Part shown: in pieces, positions 24,209 to 36,500 of the stretch
Layout: every line of letters begins with the position of its first letter
Position numbering within the stretch: the first letter of the stretch is position 1
Source of the DNA: Mytilisepta virgata
Lineage: Eukaryota; Mollusca; Bivalvia; Mytilida; Mytilidae
Assembly (NCBI GenBank): GCA_028015205.1
Contig: CM051514.1
Location: 23,452,150-23,516,149, forward strand
Direction of reading: 5' to 3'
Length of the DNA stretch: 64,000 bases
Position numbers and translations under genes: made by a program
Notes under the pieces: model-generated
Database searches by the model: none
The model's input: the letters and a program-made list of their open reading frames with translations, nothing else
Told to the model about the DNA's origin: nothing

Positions 24209-24591
24209 GGATGTTCGCTGGTCATGTTTTTGAATTTTTGTCACATGTTCACAATCATCTGGTTTTATCCATTTGAATGCCATAAATTATTTTTCCCACT
24301 AACACCCGTTTTTTATTTCAAAGATCTTTTGCATGCAGACTGATAAGCCATTTGTAAAAATCCTTGCTACTATTAAATGGTTTTTTTTGAGAAATAAAAC
24401 TTGTCAATGGTAAAGCTATGTTAAATCAAGAGAGCCTATTATTCCCGCCAAATTTTCAATGGCAAATATCTCGAAAACAAGAACATGGACATATCATTTT
24501 TTTCGCTCTTTTATTTCATTTATTAATCCACTATCAATATTTACCAGTGTTATGAAAAGCTTGCTATATTGAAACTGAGCAGCGAACATCC
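24209..24591. mobile_element. TTAA MITE with GGATGTTCGCTG termini, copy 1
   Basis: It starts after TTAA (24205-24208) with GGATGTTCGCTGGTCATG and ends with CAGCGAACATCC at 24591. The outer 3' bases are TTTT where TTAA is expected, so that side has mutated. A second copy with both TTAA sites is at 59626-60015. No coding capacity. Confidence 0.75.
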
Positions 24592-26426
24592 TTTTGTGAT
24601 TATGTTGCTTTCAATTTTTTTGGTCTCGTGTGTCTCTTATGAAGGTTATTCTACAACTGCACATCGCACACAAGAAATTCGGTATCGTAAATCTTCTTTA
24701 TTTTGCCAGCCATTCATAAAACATAAATACTTAAGTAGTACACTAAAACTTTAGGACACTTATTGCTGTTACGATGTCCGGTTATTACCATAACATAATT
24801 TAATTATCAATATAACACTTACTGTTCAGACTATTTCATTCTGTCTATATACCAAGCGTACTTTATTCAAAAACCCAGCACAGTTTATCTGAAAAACTAT
24901 CAAGCAACCAAGTGTTTAAAAGCAACAATACGAAAAAGGACAAAGCGTGCAAAACAAAATAACGGTAAATGTTAAAATTAAACTTTCATATAAATATATG
25001 TTGTTTTCCATTTCTATCTTAAATATTTTGTACAAATTTAAGAAAACTGGTTTTTTTTTGCAGCAAATTGCTTTAAGTACAAACTCAAAATCATACTAGC
25101 TTTCAAAATAAAATAATGCTTATTATTATCTTGAAAATTAAAATAAAATCAGTATAACAGAAAAATGCAAGTCATGTGGCCTGCACAAGAACAGTTTCGA
25201 TCAGTTCAGCACATGTACTTGCGTGCTTCTTTGGGGGGGGGGCAAATAGGAACTGGTCTTAAGAAGTCTGTTTGATTAATATGCATTTTTGGTCTGCAAA
25301 CTACAAGTTAAAATAAGACAATAATGGTCCATTTTGACAAAATATGGTTCATATGTTATAATGTGTGAATTGAATCGTCTATAAAGTTTTTAAATATTAG
25401 CCACGTTAGCATAGATATTACAGAGTTCGCGAATACATTATAGGACTGACAGAATGCAAAATTCTGCCGGTCCCACGAAAAAAGTGGTGGTCCTACAATT
25501 TGCGAAACTTTTAACAACAGAGGATGATTAGGCCATATTCATTATTCATGTTATTAGGGTAAAACTGGAACATCAACATGAAACCTGAAAATAAACTGAA
25601 AAAGTAAAAAAAAAATCTTTTATTTGTATAAAATTTTATTTTTCTGCCACAAATTTGGTGATACAAAAAAGCACCTATTACATGTAGTTAGGAAATTAGA
25701 AAAACTCATGTAAAATTAGGTTTTTTGTTGTAATGCGATCGTTGTTGACTTCCAGTAGATTGATTTGTGTAATTACTGGTAAGTAAAACAAGACGAAATT
25801 AAAGCCCATACTTTCAGAGTTGTTATTTCGTTTGTTTTTCATGAATTCGTTGTCAATATTAATGAAAAATGCCATTTTAAATCCGTAAAAAATAACGATG
25901 ACAAACTTCAAACAACCCACCATGTTTTGACATGTGGGCAACATGTTGTCGTAAACCGGATTCGGAAGGGAACCTAATGTGAATATTTATTTGATTTGTT
26001 TCTTTCATCTTCGTATAAGATCATGTCAATTCAATTTATAGGTTAGAGAAAAGGAATTGTGAACTCCGTGAAGTAGAATATGTTTAATTTTGTAATATTG
26101 ATTTAAATTTCATCCTCGTGTCTAACACGAAATCGGAAGCGTAGTTATACCGAACTTTATTTTGTTGTTACTATCTTAACCTAACTTCCAGGTGCAAAAA
26201 ATCGATTGAATTAGTTAAAAAAAATTGTATTTATAACATTTATTTTCATGTTTTGCATGAATAAACTTTTTTGTTTTGAGGAATGAAAGACTCGATGATG
26301 ACAAAAACTAATTCAGTTGATGAATAATTTCGGAAATTCCGACTTCACAACAGTCGCGAATTGAAAAATTATAGATTTTGGAAAATAAATTTTCCCACGA
26401 AATTTTAAAGCTGTCGGACACTGAGA

Positions 26427-26770
26427 TTAACAAGCAATATTTTCTTGGGTATCTTGTCTTGGGTGAGGATCTACACTTGTCTTAGTCTCTGGTGTGTATG
26501 TTTGTGGCTGAACTTGGTATGGGATAGAAGGTACAGGAGGTTGTCCAGTAGCTGATTGCCAGGAATGTTTCATGTACTTTTTTCTTTTTTTATTTCGGTT
26601 TTCAACTAACAACGCAACTGACTATGTCGTGGTTGACAGAATGTTTTGGCTAGAGAAAGCTGCGTACAGAGTGGAGACTACCGACCGGCAGCAGGATTGG
26701 ATATACTTGTCAATTAATTCGTTCGTAAAGGATCTAAAACATATGATTGATCGTAATTTATTTATTTATA
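26427..26770 (-). pseudogene. gene D: decayed last exon of the CYYR1-like family
   Basis: Minus-strand frame from about 26552 to the stop at 26427 encodes the Pro-rich tail: 'ATGQPPVPSIPYQV', then 'YTPETKTSVDP', then 'RQDTQ' and a short end. It matches gene C's last exon but keeps the YTPxTKT motif that C has lost. The 5' half of the exon and its splice acceptor are gone. Sequence homologous to C's intron at 61015 is joined directly after GTAGC. A second jump near 26576 continues with sequence homologous to 61575-61765. No exons 1-3 are found. This is a deletion-made pseudogene. Confidence 0.75.
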
Positions 26771-26929
26771 AATCTAATGTTTGGGTGTTCTTCTTTTTAA
26801 ATAAAGCGCCCATGTCTGTGAATGCCCTCTAAAAGAAAATAAAATAAACTGAAATTAAAATATTTAATCTCATAAAAAAAATCCCCCAAAATTTAAAAAG
26901 CGCGAACAATCCAATATTTACAAGATTGC

Positions 26930-27345
26930 TACACATAGCCTTTTGTCCCCCGCCGCAGCAGAATCGGTTTGCATAAGAAGTCAATAAGTAGTCCCGTGAC
27001 TCTTACAAAATTTGTTAAATCAAAATGGGGGGTATAATATGCACATCTACTCTTCATAACAATACACCCTACCAGATATGGAAGCAATCCGCCAAGCGGT
27101 TTCAGAGGACAAGGTCCTCTATTGTTGAGAAATGTTGAAAATAGTCTAAGTCTCATAACTCCCACAAAACTTGTTGAATCAAAATGGTGGTATAGTATGC
27201 ACATCTACACTTCATAACAATAAATCTTACCAAATATGGAAGCTATCTGCCGAATTGTTCCAGAGGAGATGCACCTACAAGGTTTTCTGTTTGGAAATGT
27301 TGAAAATAGTCTAAGTCCCATAACTCCCACAAAATTTGTTGATAA
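26930..27345. repeat. tandem repeat, about 2.7 units of about 150 bp
   Basis: Units share a GGCGGATTGCTTCCATAT-type phrase, a GAAATGTTGAAAATAGTCTAAG phrase and CATAACTCCCACAAAA(C/T)TTGTTGA. They begin near 26930, 27060 and 27215. The short open frames across them are by-products. Confidence 0.75.
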
Positions 27346-27527
27346 TAATAGAATGGCAGACATGTTATGAAATATAGGTAGAAAAGGTATAACAAAACTG
27401 CTAAATAAAGTCATCACCAATTAGCTACCATGTCAGGGTATATGTTAACAACATTACAATCCAAGCAAAATAAGCCAACACCAACAGGAAAACAGTAACA
27501 ACACGTAAGCAAGCAGGGATAATGTTG

Positions 27528-27595
27528 CAGGCATTGGATTCAAGCCCACATCACCTAAAACGCGGTACTACCATTATACTAGTGAGACTGTATTA
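27528..27595 (-). repeat. tRNA-like head of a SINE or tRNA pseudogene
   Basis: On minus a TAGTATAATGGTAGTA stretch fits an A box (Gly/Asp/Glu-type tRNA). A GGCTTGAATCC stretch about 25 bases further fits a degenerate B box. Arms do not fold into a full tRNA, so it is not a functional tRNA gene. Confidence 0.4.
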
Positions 27596-27619
27596 TACAC
27601 TGACGTATTAGTATTATTA

Positions 27620-27757
27620 GTTACACAGTGTGCAATTGTCCTAATACGGGAATTTATCGGGTCAATAAAATTCATATCGGGTGAGGCGAAGCCGAACCCG
27701 ATATGAATTTTATTGACCCGATAAATTCCGTATTAGGACAATTGCACACTGTGTAAC
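27620..27757. repeat. hairpin of about 60-bp arms with GAGGCGAAGCCGA loop
   Basis: The arm starting GTTACACAGTGTGCAATTG runs to ATTCATATCGGGT and is mirrored after a short GC-rich loop. Only about one base differs. Intact pairing implies a young or constrained element. Confidence 0.9.
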
Positions 27758-27898
27758 GAATTTATCCTGATTTTGTTATCAGACCACTTATTTATTGTTT
27801 TTTTTCCATGATAAATTCCGTATTAGGACAATTGCACACTGTGTAACGAATTTATCCTGATTTTGTTATCAGACCACTTATTTATTGTTTCTTTCCAT
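27719..27898. repeat. two tandem 91-bp units and adjoining element end
   Basis: The right arm of the hairpin plus AATTTATCCTGATTTTG and TCAGACCACTTATTTATTG occurs twice in a row (27719-27809 and 27810-27898). Further right, to 28070, a second inverted pair (TATTAAGTCAA / TTGACTTAATA) and AAATCAGGATAAAT complete a MITE-like structure. Confidence 0.8.
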
Positions 27899-28173
27899 CT
27901 TACATACGTCAGTAATAAACAAAGGGAAGCAACTCAAAAAAAATTTTTTTTATTAAGTCAATGGTATAAGGGAGATAATTCGAATTGACTTAATAAAAAA
28001 TTGCACTGAAATTTATTAGGACAATATCAGCCAATCAAATTGCGAGAAATTACTCTAAATCAGGATAAATATCTTTATTCTCACAAACCAAATAAACATG
28101 GTACAGAGAAACATAAACTGTATACATAATATAAATATAAACAAACGAATGGATAAATGGAAGTACATTGTAA

Positions 28174-28470
28174 TCATATAAAATGCTTCCCTGGAGAGTT
28201 TAACCTAACATTAACAATCTTTAAAAATTTACACAAATTTGTCATGTCTACAAACCGATTACAATTCATCAATTCTTTAAATTTCAAAACATTAGGTCTA
28301 CAATAATATTTCTTTTTTATATACTGTTTTCTACTAATATGAAAATATGGACATTTTAGCAAGAAATGGAATTCATCCCCAAGATCCCCACTATTACACA
28401 AAAAGCAAATTCGATTCTCTCTATCAATATTATTCAATCTACCGGTTTCAATTGGAAGTTTCATATTCAA
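28174..28470 (-). pseudogene. 3' end of a non-LTR retrotransposon ORF2
   Basis: The frame encodes 'LPIETGR', then a zinc-knuckle 'CFLCNSGDLGDEFHFLLKCP' with Cys-X2-Cys and His...Cys spacing, then a basic region and 'RPNVLKFKELMN'. This is the C-terminal domain that follows reverse transcriptase in LINEs. Nothing of the RT itself is seen, so this is a 5'-truncated copy. The frame ends with a stop at 28174. Confidence 0.75.
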
Positions 28471-29067
28471 TGTCCGAAAGTGGCATAAATATTTAGATTT
28501 TTATCTGCAAGAAAGTTGAAATATGGATAGTACATAAAAAATAAAAAATATATGAAGCAGTGCTCAGCCATCACCAGAAAGTAAAATATTAAAGAAAAGT
28601 TAATTAATATAAAAACTGACATGTTAGTACATATGGAAAGTTAGATGAAGAAGAAAAAAACAATAAAGTGAATAGTAAATACGTTGAGCATAGCAGACAG
28701 AATTAGCAAAACTGTTAACAATAATTTATTTGACAATACAGTTCTTAAATTTAAGTTAGACTTAACAGAACATCATTCAATTCAAATTAATGTCAACGTT
28801 AATTCAAATAGTCTGAAGAAGTTCAAAGTTATATTTCCCACTAATTTGTAAACTTTGCCATTTGTACATGACCTTTGTATTAAATGTACAACGCTCCACT
28901 CGCGAAAATACATAAGATTTCGATCACTGCCCGGTCTTTCCCAAGAACTTAAGTAAGAACCGATACTAGTAATAAATTCAACACAATAGTCATATGTTAG
29001 TGCCATGTAGAACTAGTCGAGCTTTAAACAAAACATTCACGCAAAAATGAACTTCCAAGAGTTATTG

Positions 29068-30536
29068 TCAGTTCGTGTTTTCCTGCAGGACATTTGCAGC
29101 TACACCACCCATCTTAAAACTGCCAAACAGGTAGTTCTGCAGGAAATCCAACCCCATCTTCTCCACTTCTTTGTCTGTGGTTATGAGCTAAATTAATAAA
29201 AGAAAAAAATATATCACTTGCTTTTTATTCCCTGGTTTATACAGAGGGTGCACATGCTAAAATGTATGTCAACCTTTAATTATCATCAATGATTTTTTTA
29301 ATGTTTAAGCAATTGAAGGGGTGTACAAGGGTTACCCGAAGCACATTTGTATTAAGCACAATAATGTGTGCATGGACAACGCTTTTAAAACCCTATAAAA
29401 TTGCACAAGAGGGACTTCCATTAATAGTTGTGTTTCAACCTACTTTACCCAAATTTAAATAAGAATAAGTACCCGGTAATTTCTTTTACTAAAATGTGAA
29501 TGTGATTTTAAACATTGGTGTCTGTAGATTTTTGTAGAAAATATACAACTGATTGTAAATAAAACTAATCAAAGATATCAGGCTTTAAATTTTGCATGCC
29601 AGACGTGCGTTTCATCTACAAAAGACTCATCAGTGATGCTCTAATAAAAAAAATTAAAAAGCCAAATCAAATATAAAGTTCTGTCTCTGTGTGTATGTTT
29701 GTGTGTTTTTGTTATATTCCTTACTTTTAATTCACGGTCTCATTGAGCCAAGGATAGGTTATAAACTTCCCCTTCAAATGTGTAACAAATGGCTTTTAAA
29801 AAATGCACAAAATTGTCTTATTATTAATCTCTATCTCATTAACATATTTGACACTTCAGAGTATTAGCAAATAGGGAGTTTGTGTTTATGACAGATTAAA
29901 ATTAAGAGTGCTAAAAACTCATTTCTGTCAAATTGCTTCCAAATATGTAGTAATTCTATTAAGCACTGGCTTAGAAAAGTTTTAATTATTCATAAAAAAG
30001 AGTAATAAAATACAATAGCATGCAAATATTTATACCCACTACTTTCTAAACCCAGAATTATATAGTAGCTATAATGTGATTGTCTCCCCTATGTTCTCTC
30101 TCATGTGCCTGTACTGACTATTTATTGTTCCTTAATGATGTTTCTTAATTATTTTGTTGACATAAAAAAACTAATTGTTGTTGTATGGAATTTGAAACCT
30201 GCAGGGGTCAAGGATTAGTAAATAAAGATTTTTTATTTCTATAATGATTGGGGAGTCCTTCCATTCTTATGTGTCACTTTTTATCCACAACCTCTCCTAA
30301 AATCCTTCTCATAATTTAATAAAACTAAATGTCAGACTACCATATTATGCCATCGTGAATCTCCTATTTTTATTTTTGGTAAGAAATATTTTAGGGGTTA
30401 TCTTATATACCTCAACATGAAATGTGCATGGCCCTGGGGTATAACATATGAGCCTTCTTTGCTCACAGTAGCTCTCCTTTACTTACTTTTATTGAAGAAC
30501 GCTCCACACGAAAAGTGTGGCCTACTGCAACTGCTG
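29068..30536 (-). CDS. 3' exons of an unidentified minus-strand gene
   Basis: The last exon is 29187-29068. A pyrimidine-rich tract and TTTAG acceptor precede a 40-codon frame starting LITTDKEVEKMGLDF, continuing with a stretch ending NYLFGSFKMGG, and closing at TGA. A probable preceding exon is 30536-30487, translating as AVAVGHTFRVERSSIK with a strong GTAAGT donor. Its phase (0) agrees with the last exon, but its acceptor is preceded by A-runs and is weak. Amino-acid composition and codon use look coding, unlike the surroundings. I do not recognise the protein. Upstream exons would lie at higher coordinates but were not found. A hammerhead ribozyme sits in the intron on the same strand. Confidence 0.5.
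29585..29645 (-). ncRNA. type I hammerhead ribozyme
   Basis: On minus, CTGATGA (29633-29627) is followed by a stem II of GTCT/AGAT, GAAA (29612-29609 plus the shared C), a two-base-pair stem III (CG/CG), and the cleavage triplet GTC (29604-29602). The next bases are TGGCATGC. Predicted cleavage is between 29602 and 29601. Stem I pairs A-T, C-G and T-G next to the core, then has A/C mismatches. Compared with the motif I remember from bivalve retrozymes, the differences are CpG to TpG/CpA changes. The core is intact; stem I may be weakened. Confidence 0.8.
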
Positions 30537-31084
30537 CTACTTTTTTTTCAATTCAATAATATATTATTTTTGAAATAAATGTGAATATAAATGTCATACA
30601 GTATGCAAACAATCAATGATTATATAATTTAAACAACAAATTAGACAAAAGGCATTGCTTATACAAGTCTTTTCTTAAAACGAGATGGATAGGGTATCTA
30701 ATAGAACAAATATAGTATTTTCTACACATATAACATGTAGACTGTTGTATGTCAGGCAAAATATCACTTGAAAATTTTGTTTTTATTATCTCTAAAAGTA
30801 AAACTAGTGGACTCTAGCCTGTCCACAACTTAAAACCCATAGATGATAATATAAATAACCAATAATTGAGTAATTACTGACATACAAAAGTCTAGACATT
30901 AGTTTTTTTTTGTAAATAATTTTTAATTCTTTTTTTCAATAATTTTTTTGACAGGAAATATCCCCAAGAAACACCATCAATGAATGAATTTTATGTAAGA
31001 ACTTTTACGAACAACTGATTTAATATTTGTACATATGAAATATTATCTTTTTCTTAAAACTTTTAAGCGGTGCTCATGGCTACT

Positions 31085-31365
31085 GCTAGATTTACTGATT
31101 TTTCTAGTAGACAAAGTATTTTGTTCTGGTCTTTTCCTCTTTTTCCAGTAGACATAGTATTTTGTTCTGCTGCTCCTTCCCTCTTTTTCCAGCAGACGTA
31201 GTATTTTGTTCTGTTGCTCTTTCACTATTTTTCCAACAGACGTACTATTTTGTTCTGCTGCTCTTTCACTATTTTTCCAACAGACGTGGTATTTTGTTTT
31301 GCTGCTCTTTCACTAATTTTCCAGCAGAACGTAGTATTTTGTTCTGCTGCTCTTTCACTAATCTA
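31085..31365. repeat. 44-bp minisatellite, six units
   Basis: GTATTTTGTT recurs at 31116, 31157, 31201, 31245, 31289 and 31334. On plus, each unit carries a pyrimidine tract ending in CAG or AACAG. The long open frame on plus across it is a by-product of the repeat. Confidence 0.9.
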
Positions 31366-31439
31366 AGTTCTCTCACTAAAAAAATAAAATATTTAAGTGT
31401 ATTACAAAATGTAATATGTTTCTATTTCATTTGAGAGTT

Positions 31440-33010
31440 CACCTCACCCAAAGAGTCAAGTGAGGTATTCTCATGACTTGTCCGTCGTCGTCCGTTAATT
31501 TTTACAAACATTTTCTCCTCTGAAACTACTGGGCCAAATTGAACCAAACTTGGCCACAAGCATCATTAGGGTATCTAGTATAAAAAATATGTCCGATGAT
31601 CCCGCCTGCCAACCAACATGGCCGACATGGCTAAAAAATAGAACGGGATAAACTGCAGTTTTTGTCTAATATCTCAAAACCTAAAGCAATTAGAGCAAAA
31701 CTTACATTGGGTAAAATGTTCATCAGGTCAAGATCTACCTGTCATGAAATATTCAGACGAATCGGTCAACCATTTGTTGGGTTATTGCCCTGAATTGTTA
31801 ATTTTAAGGAAATTTTGCAGTTTTAGGTTATTATCTTCAATATTATTATAGATAAAGTCAAATTGTAAACAGCAAAAATGTAAGATCTACAAATAAGTCA
31901 ACATGACTAAAATCATTGATTGACCCCTTATAGGAGTTTTTGCCCTTTAAAGACGGCATCCAGTTTAAACTTTCCTTTAAAGATCTTTCCTCTCAAACCA
32001 CTGGGCCAATTGAGACCAAACTTTGCTGGAATGGTCCTTGGGTGGCCCCCTTCTAAAATTATGTCTGGCATCCCGACTTCCAACCGACATGGCTGTTGTT
32101 ACTAAAAAAAGAGAAAAAGGGGGTGAATTTTAAAAATCTCATATGAAACTACAAGGCCAGTTAGAACCAAAGTTGGCAGTAATGGTTCTTAGGAGGTTCT
32201 CTTTCAGAAATATGTCCAACGACCCTGACTGTTAACCCAAATGGCCGCCACAGCCGAACTTAGTTTAACATAGGGCCCTATGGGAAAATTCATTGAATAA
32301 TCTTCTTGACTTAAACCGCTTGACCAATTGCAACCAGACTTGGCGACAATGGTCCTTAGATGGTCCTCTTACAGAGTTATTTCCGATGACCTGGACTGTC
32401 AACCAAGATGACTGCCACAACCGAACTTAGTTTAACATAGGACCCTATGGGAAATTCACTCAAAAATCTTGTCTGAAACCACTAAGCCAATTAGAATTAG
32501 ACTTGGTACCAATGGTCCTTAGATGGTCCTCTTTCAGAGGTTTGTGCGGTGACCCATACTGTGAACTAAGATGGCCGCCACACCCGAACTTCGTTTAACA
32601 CAGGGCCCTATGGAAAAAATTTCTTGTCTGAAACCACTTATATATATTGGAGCCAGACTTGGCAGCATTGGTCCTTAGGAGGTCCTCTTTCAGAAATGTG
32701 TCCGATCACCCGGATTGTCTGGCAGCCACACTGAACTTCGTTAAATATATATTGGACCCTATAGGAAAATTCATTTAAAAATCTTCTTGTCTGAAACCGC
32801 TTAGCCAGTTGGAACAAGACTTAGCAGAAATGGTCCTTAGATGGTTCTCTTTTAGAAATATGTCCATTGACCTGGACTGTCAACCAAGATGACTGCAACA
32901 GCTGAAATTAGTTTAACATAGAATCCTGTAGAAAAACCAGCCAAACTGACTGCAACACTTAAATTTTTAGGTCTACTCAAGGTGACAAGTTAAATCCAGG
33001 TGAGCGATGC
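31440..33010. repeat. long interspersed repeat of about 160-bp tandem units
   Basis: Units begin with a (T)CTGAAACCACT(T/G)GGCCAATT-type phrase at about 31512, 31990, 32141, 32309, 32470, 32626 and 32793. Each continues with AACCAAACTTGG, ATGGTCCTTAG(G/A), TCCTCTTTCAGA and GATGGCCGCCAC-type phrases. It starts near TTCACCTCACCCAAAG and ends near AGGTGAGCGATGC, which gives short inverted ends. Related copies: 421-490 and 63770-64000. Confidence 0.8.
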
Positions 33011-33559
33011 AGGCTCTTGAGAGCCTCTAGTTCTTTAGACGCAAACACTTGTGAAAATTTCAAAGTCTCACTGAATATAAAGGCATGTTTGGTTAACCAT
33101 CAAATGAGAACATAACCATAGGGGCTTTTCTGATCCTGTCAATTTACAAAAAATAAGAATATCCCCATATCTATTGACCACTTCTGAAACATGAATTTTT
33201 TTTTATAATGTAGATACAAATTGAGTTTGGGTACATGCATATATATGTGACAAATTGTCTATCATGCAGCAATTGAGATGACATCATGAGTATTATGTTG
33301 TCAGCAAAAACGAAAAAGAAAACTTAAATACATATTTGTCAGGAAAGGCCTGAAATGCACATTTTTGTGTGATTCACAGAAACAAAATGTTACTCATTAT
33401 ACTTACCGTACTTATGTGAGAATTAGTAGGCCTTTCTATTTAAGGCAGTTCAGCTTCGTCATGTTCAATAACAATAGCATTTTGATTGCTTTCTTGCGAC
33501 ACCTAAAACATATGTTATATCACCTACATTTTCCGTCTTGTATGGGAAATACCGGTAGA

Positions 33560-36500
33560 TAGCCCCTTTCAGTTGTTTCTGAAATACAGGTCTAAGAGCC
33601 TGATGATAGCATTGAACGATACATTTGCGACCACGTAAATATACTGAACAATCAAGGATTGCAGTGACCTTTCCTAATAACTCGAGTTTGGTTGGGCCAT
33701 CTGATCTTTGCCAACGGCTTAATGATTTAGAACCAAATCAGTATAGATTTGATAAAGTACGTAACCGATGCCCTTTGAAGAGGTATCAACAGCTAAATGA
33801 AACAGAATGTTGTAATTTGGAAATGCAAGGTCTGGTGAATTTAAAAGCAACTATTTGAGTTTCTTGTTCGCTTGTCCAACGGAATTTCATGTTTTTCCTT
33901 AATAATTTTGCAAACTGTTGAATTTCAGAACTAAAACTATGGATATATTTACGGAACCAGTTCATAAGGCCAATCACACGGCGTCGTTCTTTCACAGATT
34001 TTGGAGAAGGATAATCCTCGATCGCATGTACTCTTTCCGGTGGCGGCTGAAGTCCGTCTCTATAAATTAAATGTCCCATAAAAATGCAAGATCCGTGGGC
34101 AAAATTAAATTTCTATTGTACTGATTTAAGACCTGCCTCTTTCAAACGACTGAAGACGGTATTCAAATCATCAAGATGTTGATCGAATGTCATCTAAATA
34201 ACACAAGCACACAATGTCAATCCGTGAAGAATTTTATCCATTAGTAATTGAAATGACGATGGTGCGGAACTTAATTCCATGGGGAGTCTTAGAAATTTGA
34301 AAGTTCCAAACACGTATTAAACGCGGTATATTTTTGACTATCGGTGTTAATCGGCATTTGAAAAAATCCTGAGCTTAAGTCAATGGACGTCAGATAATTA
34401 GGAATTTTGCCTGAAAATGATTCTGTAAGATCAGCGAGCTCTGGTATGAAATATGAGAAGTCCTCATATTGCGAATACAAATAGCGGTAATCACAACTGA
34501 ATCTGTACTGAGATTTGTTTTGCGTGTTATAAGGATTTTTCTTGTTGCGGTCTTGTTTCGAAACTAAAACAATTACTAGTTATTGGAACATTCTCTGTTT
34601 TACTCGCTGGTGCAATTATATTTTGTCGAAGGAGCTCTTAAAGGTGATCCCACAAAGCCTCTCTCTTAAGGAGTGGAAGTCTATATGGTCGCTGATTTAT
34701 AGTTTGAAAGTCAGATTTTAAGCATATTTTATGCTGAACGACATCAGTATATCCGAGATTCGGGTTTTCCTCAGTTACAAACAAAGGTTTATGCGATTGT
34801 AAATATAAGTTAGTTTTCCCTTTTCAGTTTCGGTTAAATGGTCGGGAAAATTAAAGTCTGACAGAAACATTTGGCCCTTATTGTTTATTTCGTCATCTTC
34901 ACTAGAAGATAATTAGATGGTTTGCACACTTTGTTGCTGATTTTTATCCGGAACAAATGAAAAAAATGTATATTCGTTATCTCAGACAGTAAAAATGGCC
35001 CAAATTTTGCCTTTAAGAATCACAATAGGTTCATTTGTAACGTTCGGCACTAAATGTGTCTGATTCACTGATACTACAGTCTTAGCAGTTAATAAACCGG
35101 TTTTATTTATATAGTCACTGCTAGAACATAAGCTAGAACATATGCCCTGTGTACCATACAAGATATTTGATGCAAGTTTATCCCATATCACAAATTCGGA
35201 ATTCGCAGGAACGTACACACGCTTTTCACATTTGACCCTCACAATTTTAGTATATACATACGATTTGCTAAAATCAAGCACTATTTTATTGTCAAACAAA
35301 TAATTGGTACCTAAAATCAATGGGTTTGACGTTCGCGAAAGAATATACACAAATAACCAATGTCTCCCAGTTGGTACCTTTATTTTTATAGGTGCAGTCC
35401 CAATGATGTTTACATAGTCATTATTTGCTAATAGTATTTTTTCATTAACGTTACTAAAAGATTTCCGGTATGATTCCGGGAGAGAATTAAAAAATCTGCA
35501 GGCACATAACATTTATGAAACTGCCACTATCTATGATTGCTGCAATTTTCACTGGCATGTATAACAATTTTGGGCGAGTCATCTCCCCTTCTGCGGAGTC
35601 CGAACATGTATCACTAAAATTGTCAGATTCATTTGCTTTGCTAGTATATTGACATGATTCTAAATTTGACTTATTTTGCTTTCTACTCGGATAGCGACTG
35701 CGCTTCCTGGCACTTAACAGTGTGCGGCCGAGGGAGTGTGCCCTGTGCCCCCTCCCCCCGGGTTCTAGTGTTTCCCAGCTGTGCTGTAAAACGTAAACAC
35801 TGTGACGCCAAATGTCCATATGTGCAGTCGGACTAGCCTGATCGTTCCCGTTCACAAACAGTCACGCTTGAAAAGTTGTCGCAGGCATGGCAATAGAAAG
35901 GTGGACGATTTTGAGATTGAATATTTGGATTAAATCCTAGAAGTGGGGTTCGATAGTTTTGTCTGCGATTTCGATGGTGGGGTATCTGTCGGGAATTTTC
36001 TTTTTGAATTGTTTTTCTACTGCATGAAATAAATCCTTAATTTGTGAGTGCATTTCAGTTATGGCTGATGAATTTGCTTCATTTTTTGAAGATTTATAAA
36101 TTCCAGACTATTATTTGACAGCGGCAACTGATATCTCGTCATTAAGTCTACAGCCATGGGCTACGCCCATTTTTGCTGCTGTTAGTGCACTATTGCTGCC
36201 CTTGTGGTTCCCTGCCCTCACAAAGAAAACTAGTTTATCTGGTAGACCCTTTTTTGTTAGAACTTTACTTTATTTAAAATCTGGGCCTTCTATGGTTGTT
36301 GGCAATGAAAGTCCTCGAGAGCCTGTCCATATCCATATTTTCGAAAACCTCATTTTCAAGCATTATGGTTGGACTTCGCCAATTCAAATTAGTACTTCTG
36401 CTTAAATACCGCTAAAATGTTTTGCCGGTTAGTTTTATCGTTGGAGGTTAAGGAGTTAAACCATGTGAGGACAGGGCCCGTTGCCTGTAATCTTCGTGTG

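Noticed and set aside
31162..31434. 90-codon plus frame rich in Phe and Cys
   Set aside because: It consists of translated 44-bp minisatellite units and has no independent support.
36115..36405. 96-codon plus frame
   Set aside because: It lies over the gag region of the minus-strand Ty3/Gypsy element and is a reading of the complementary strand.
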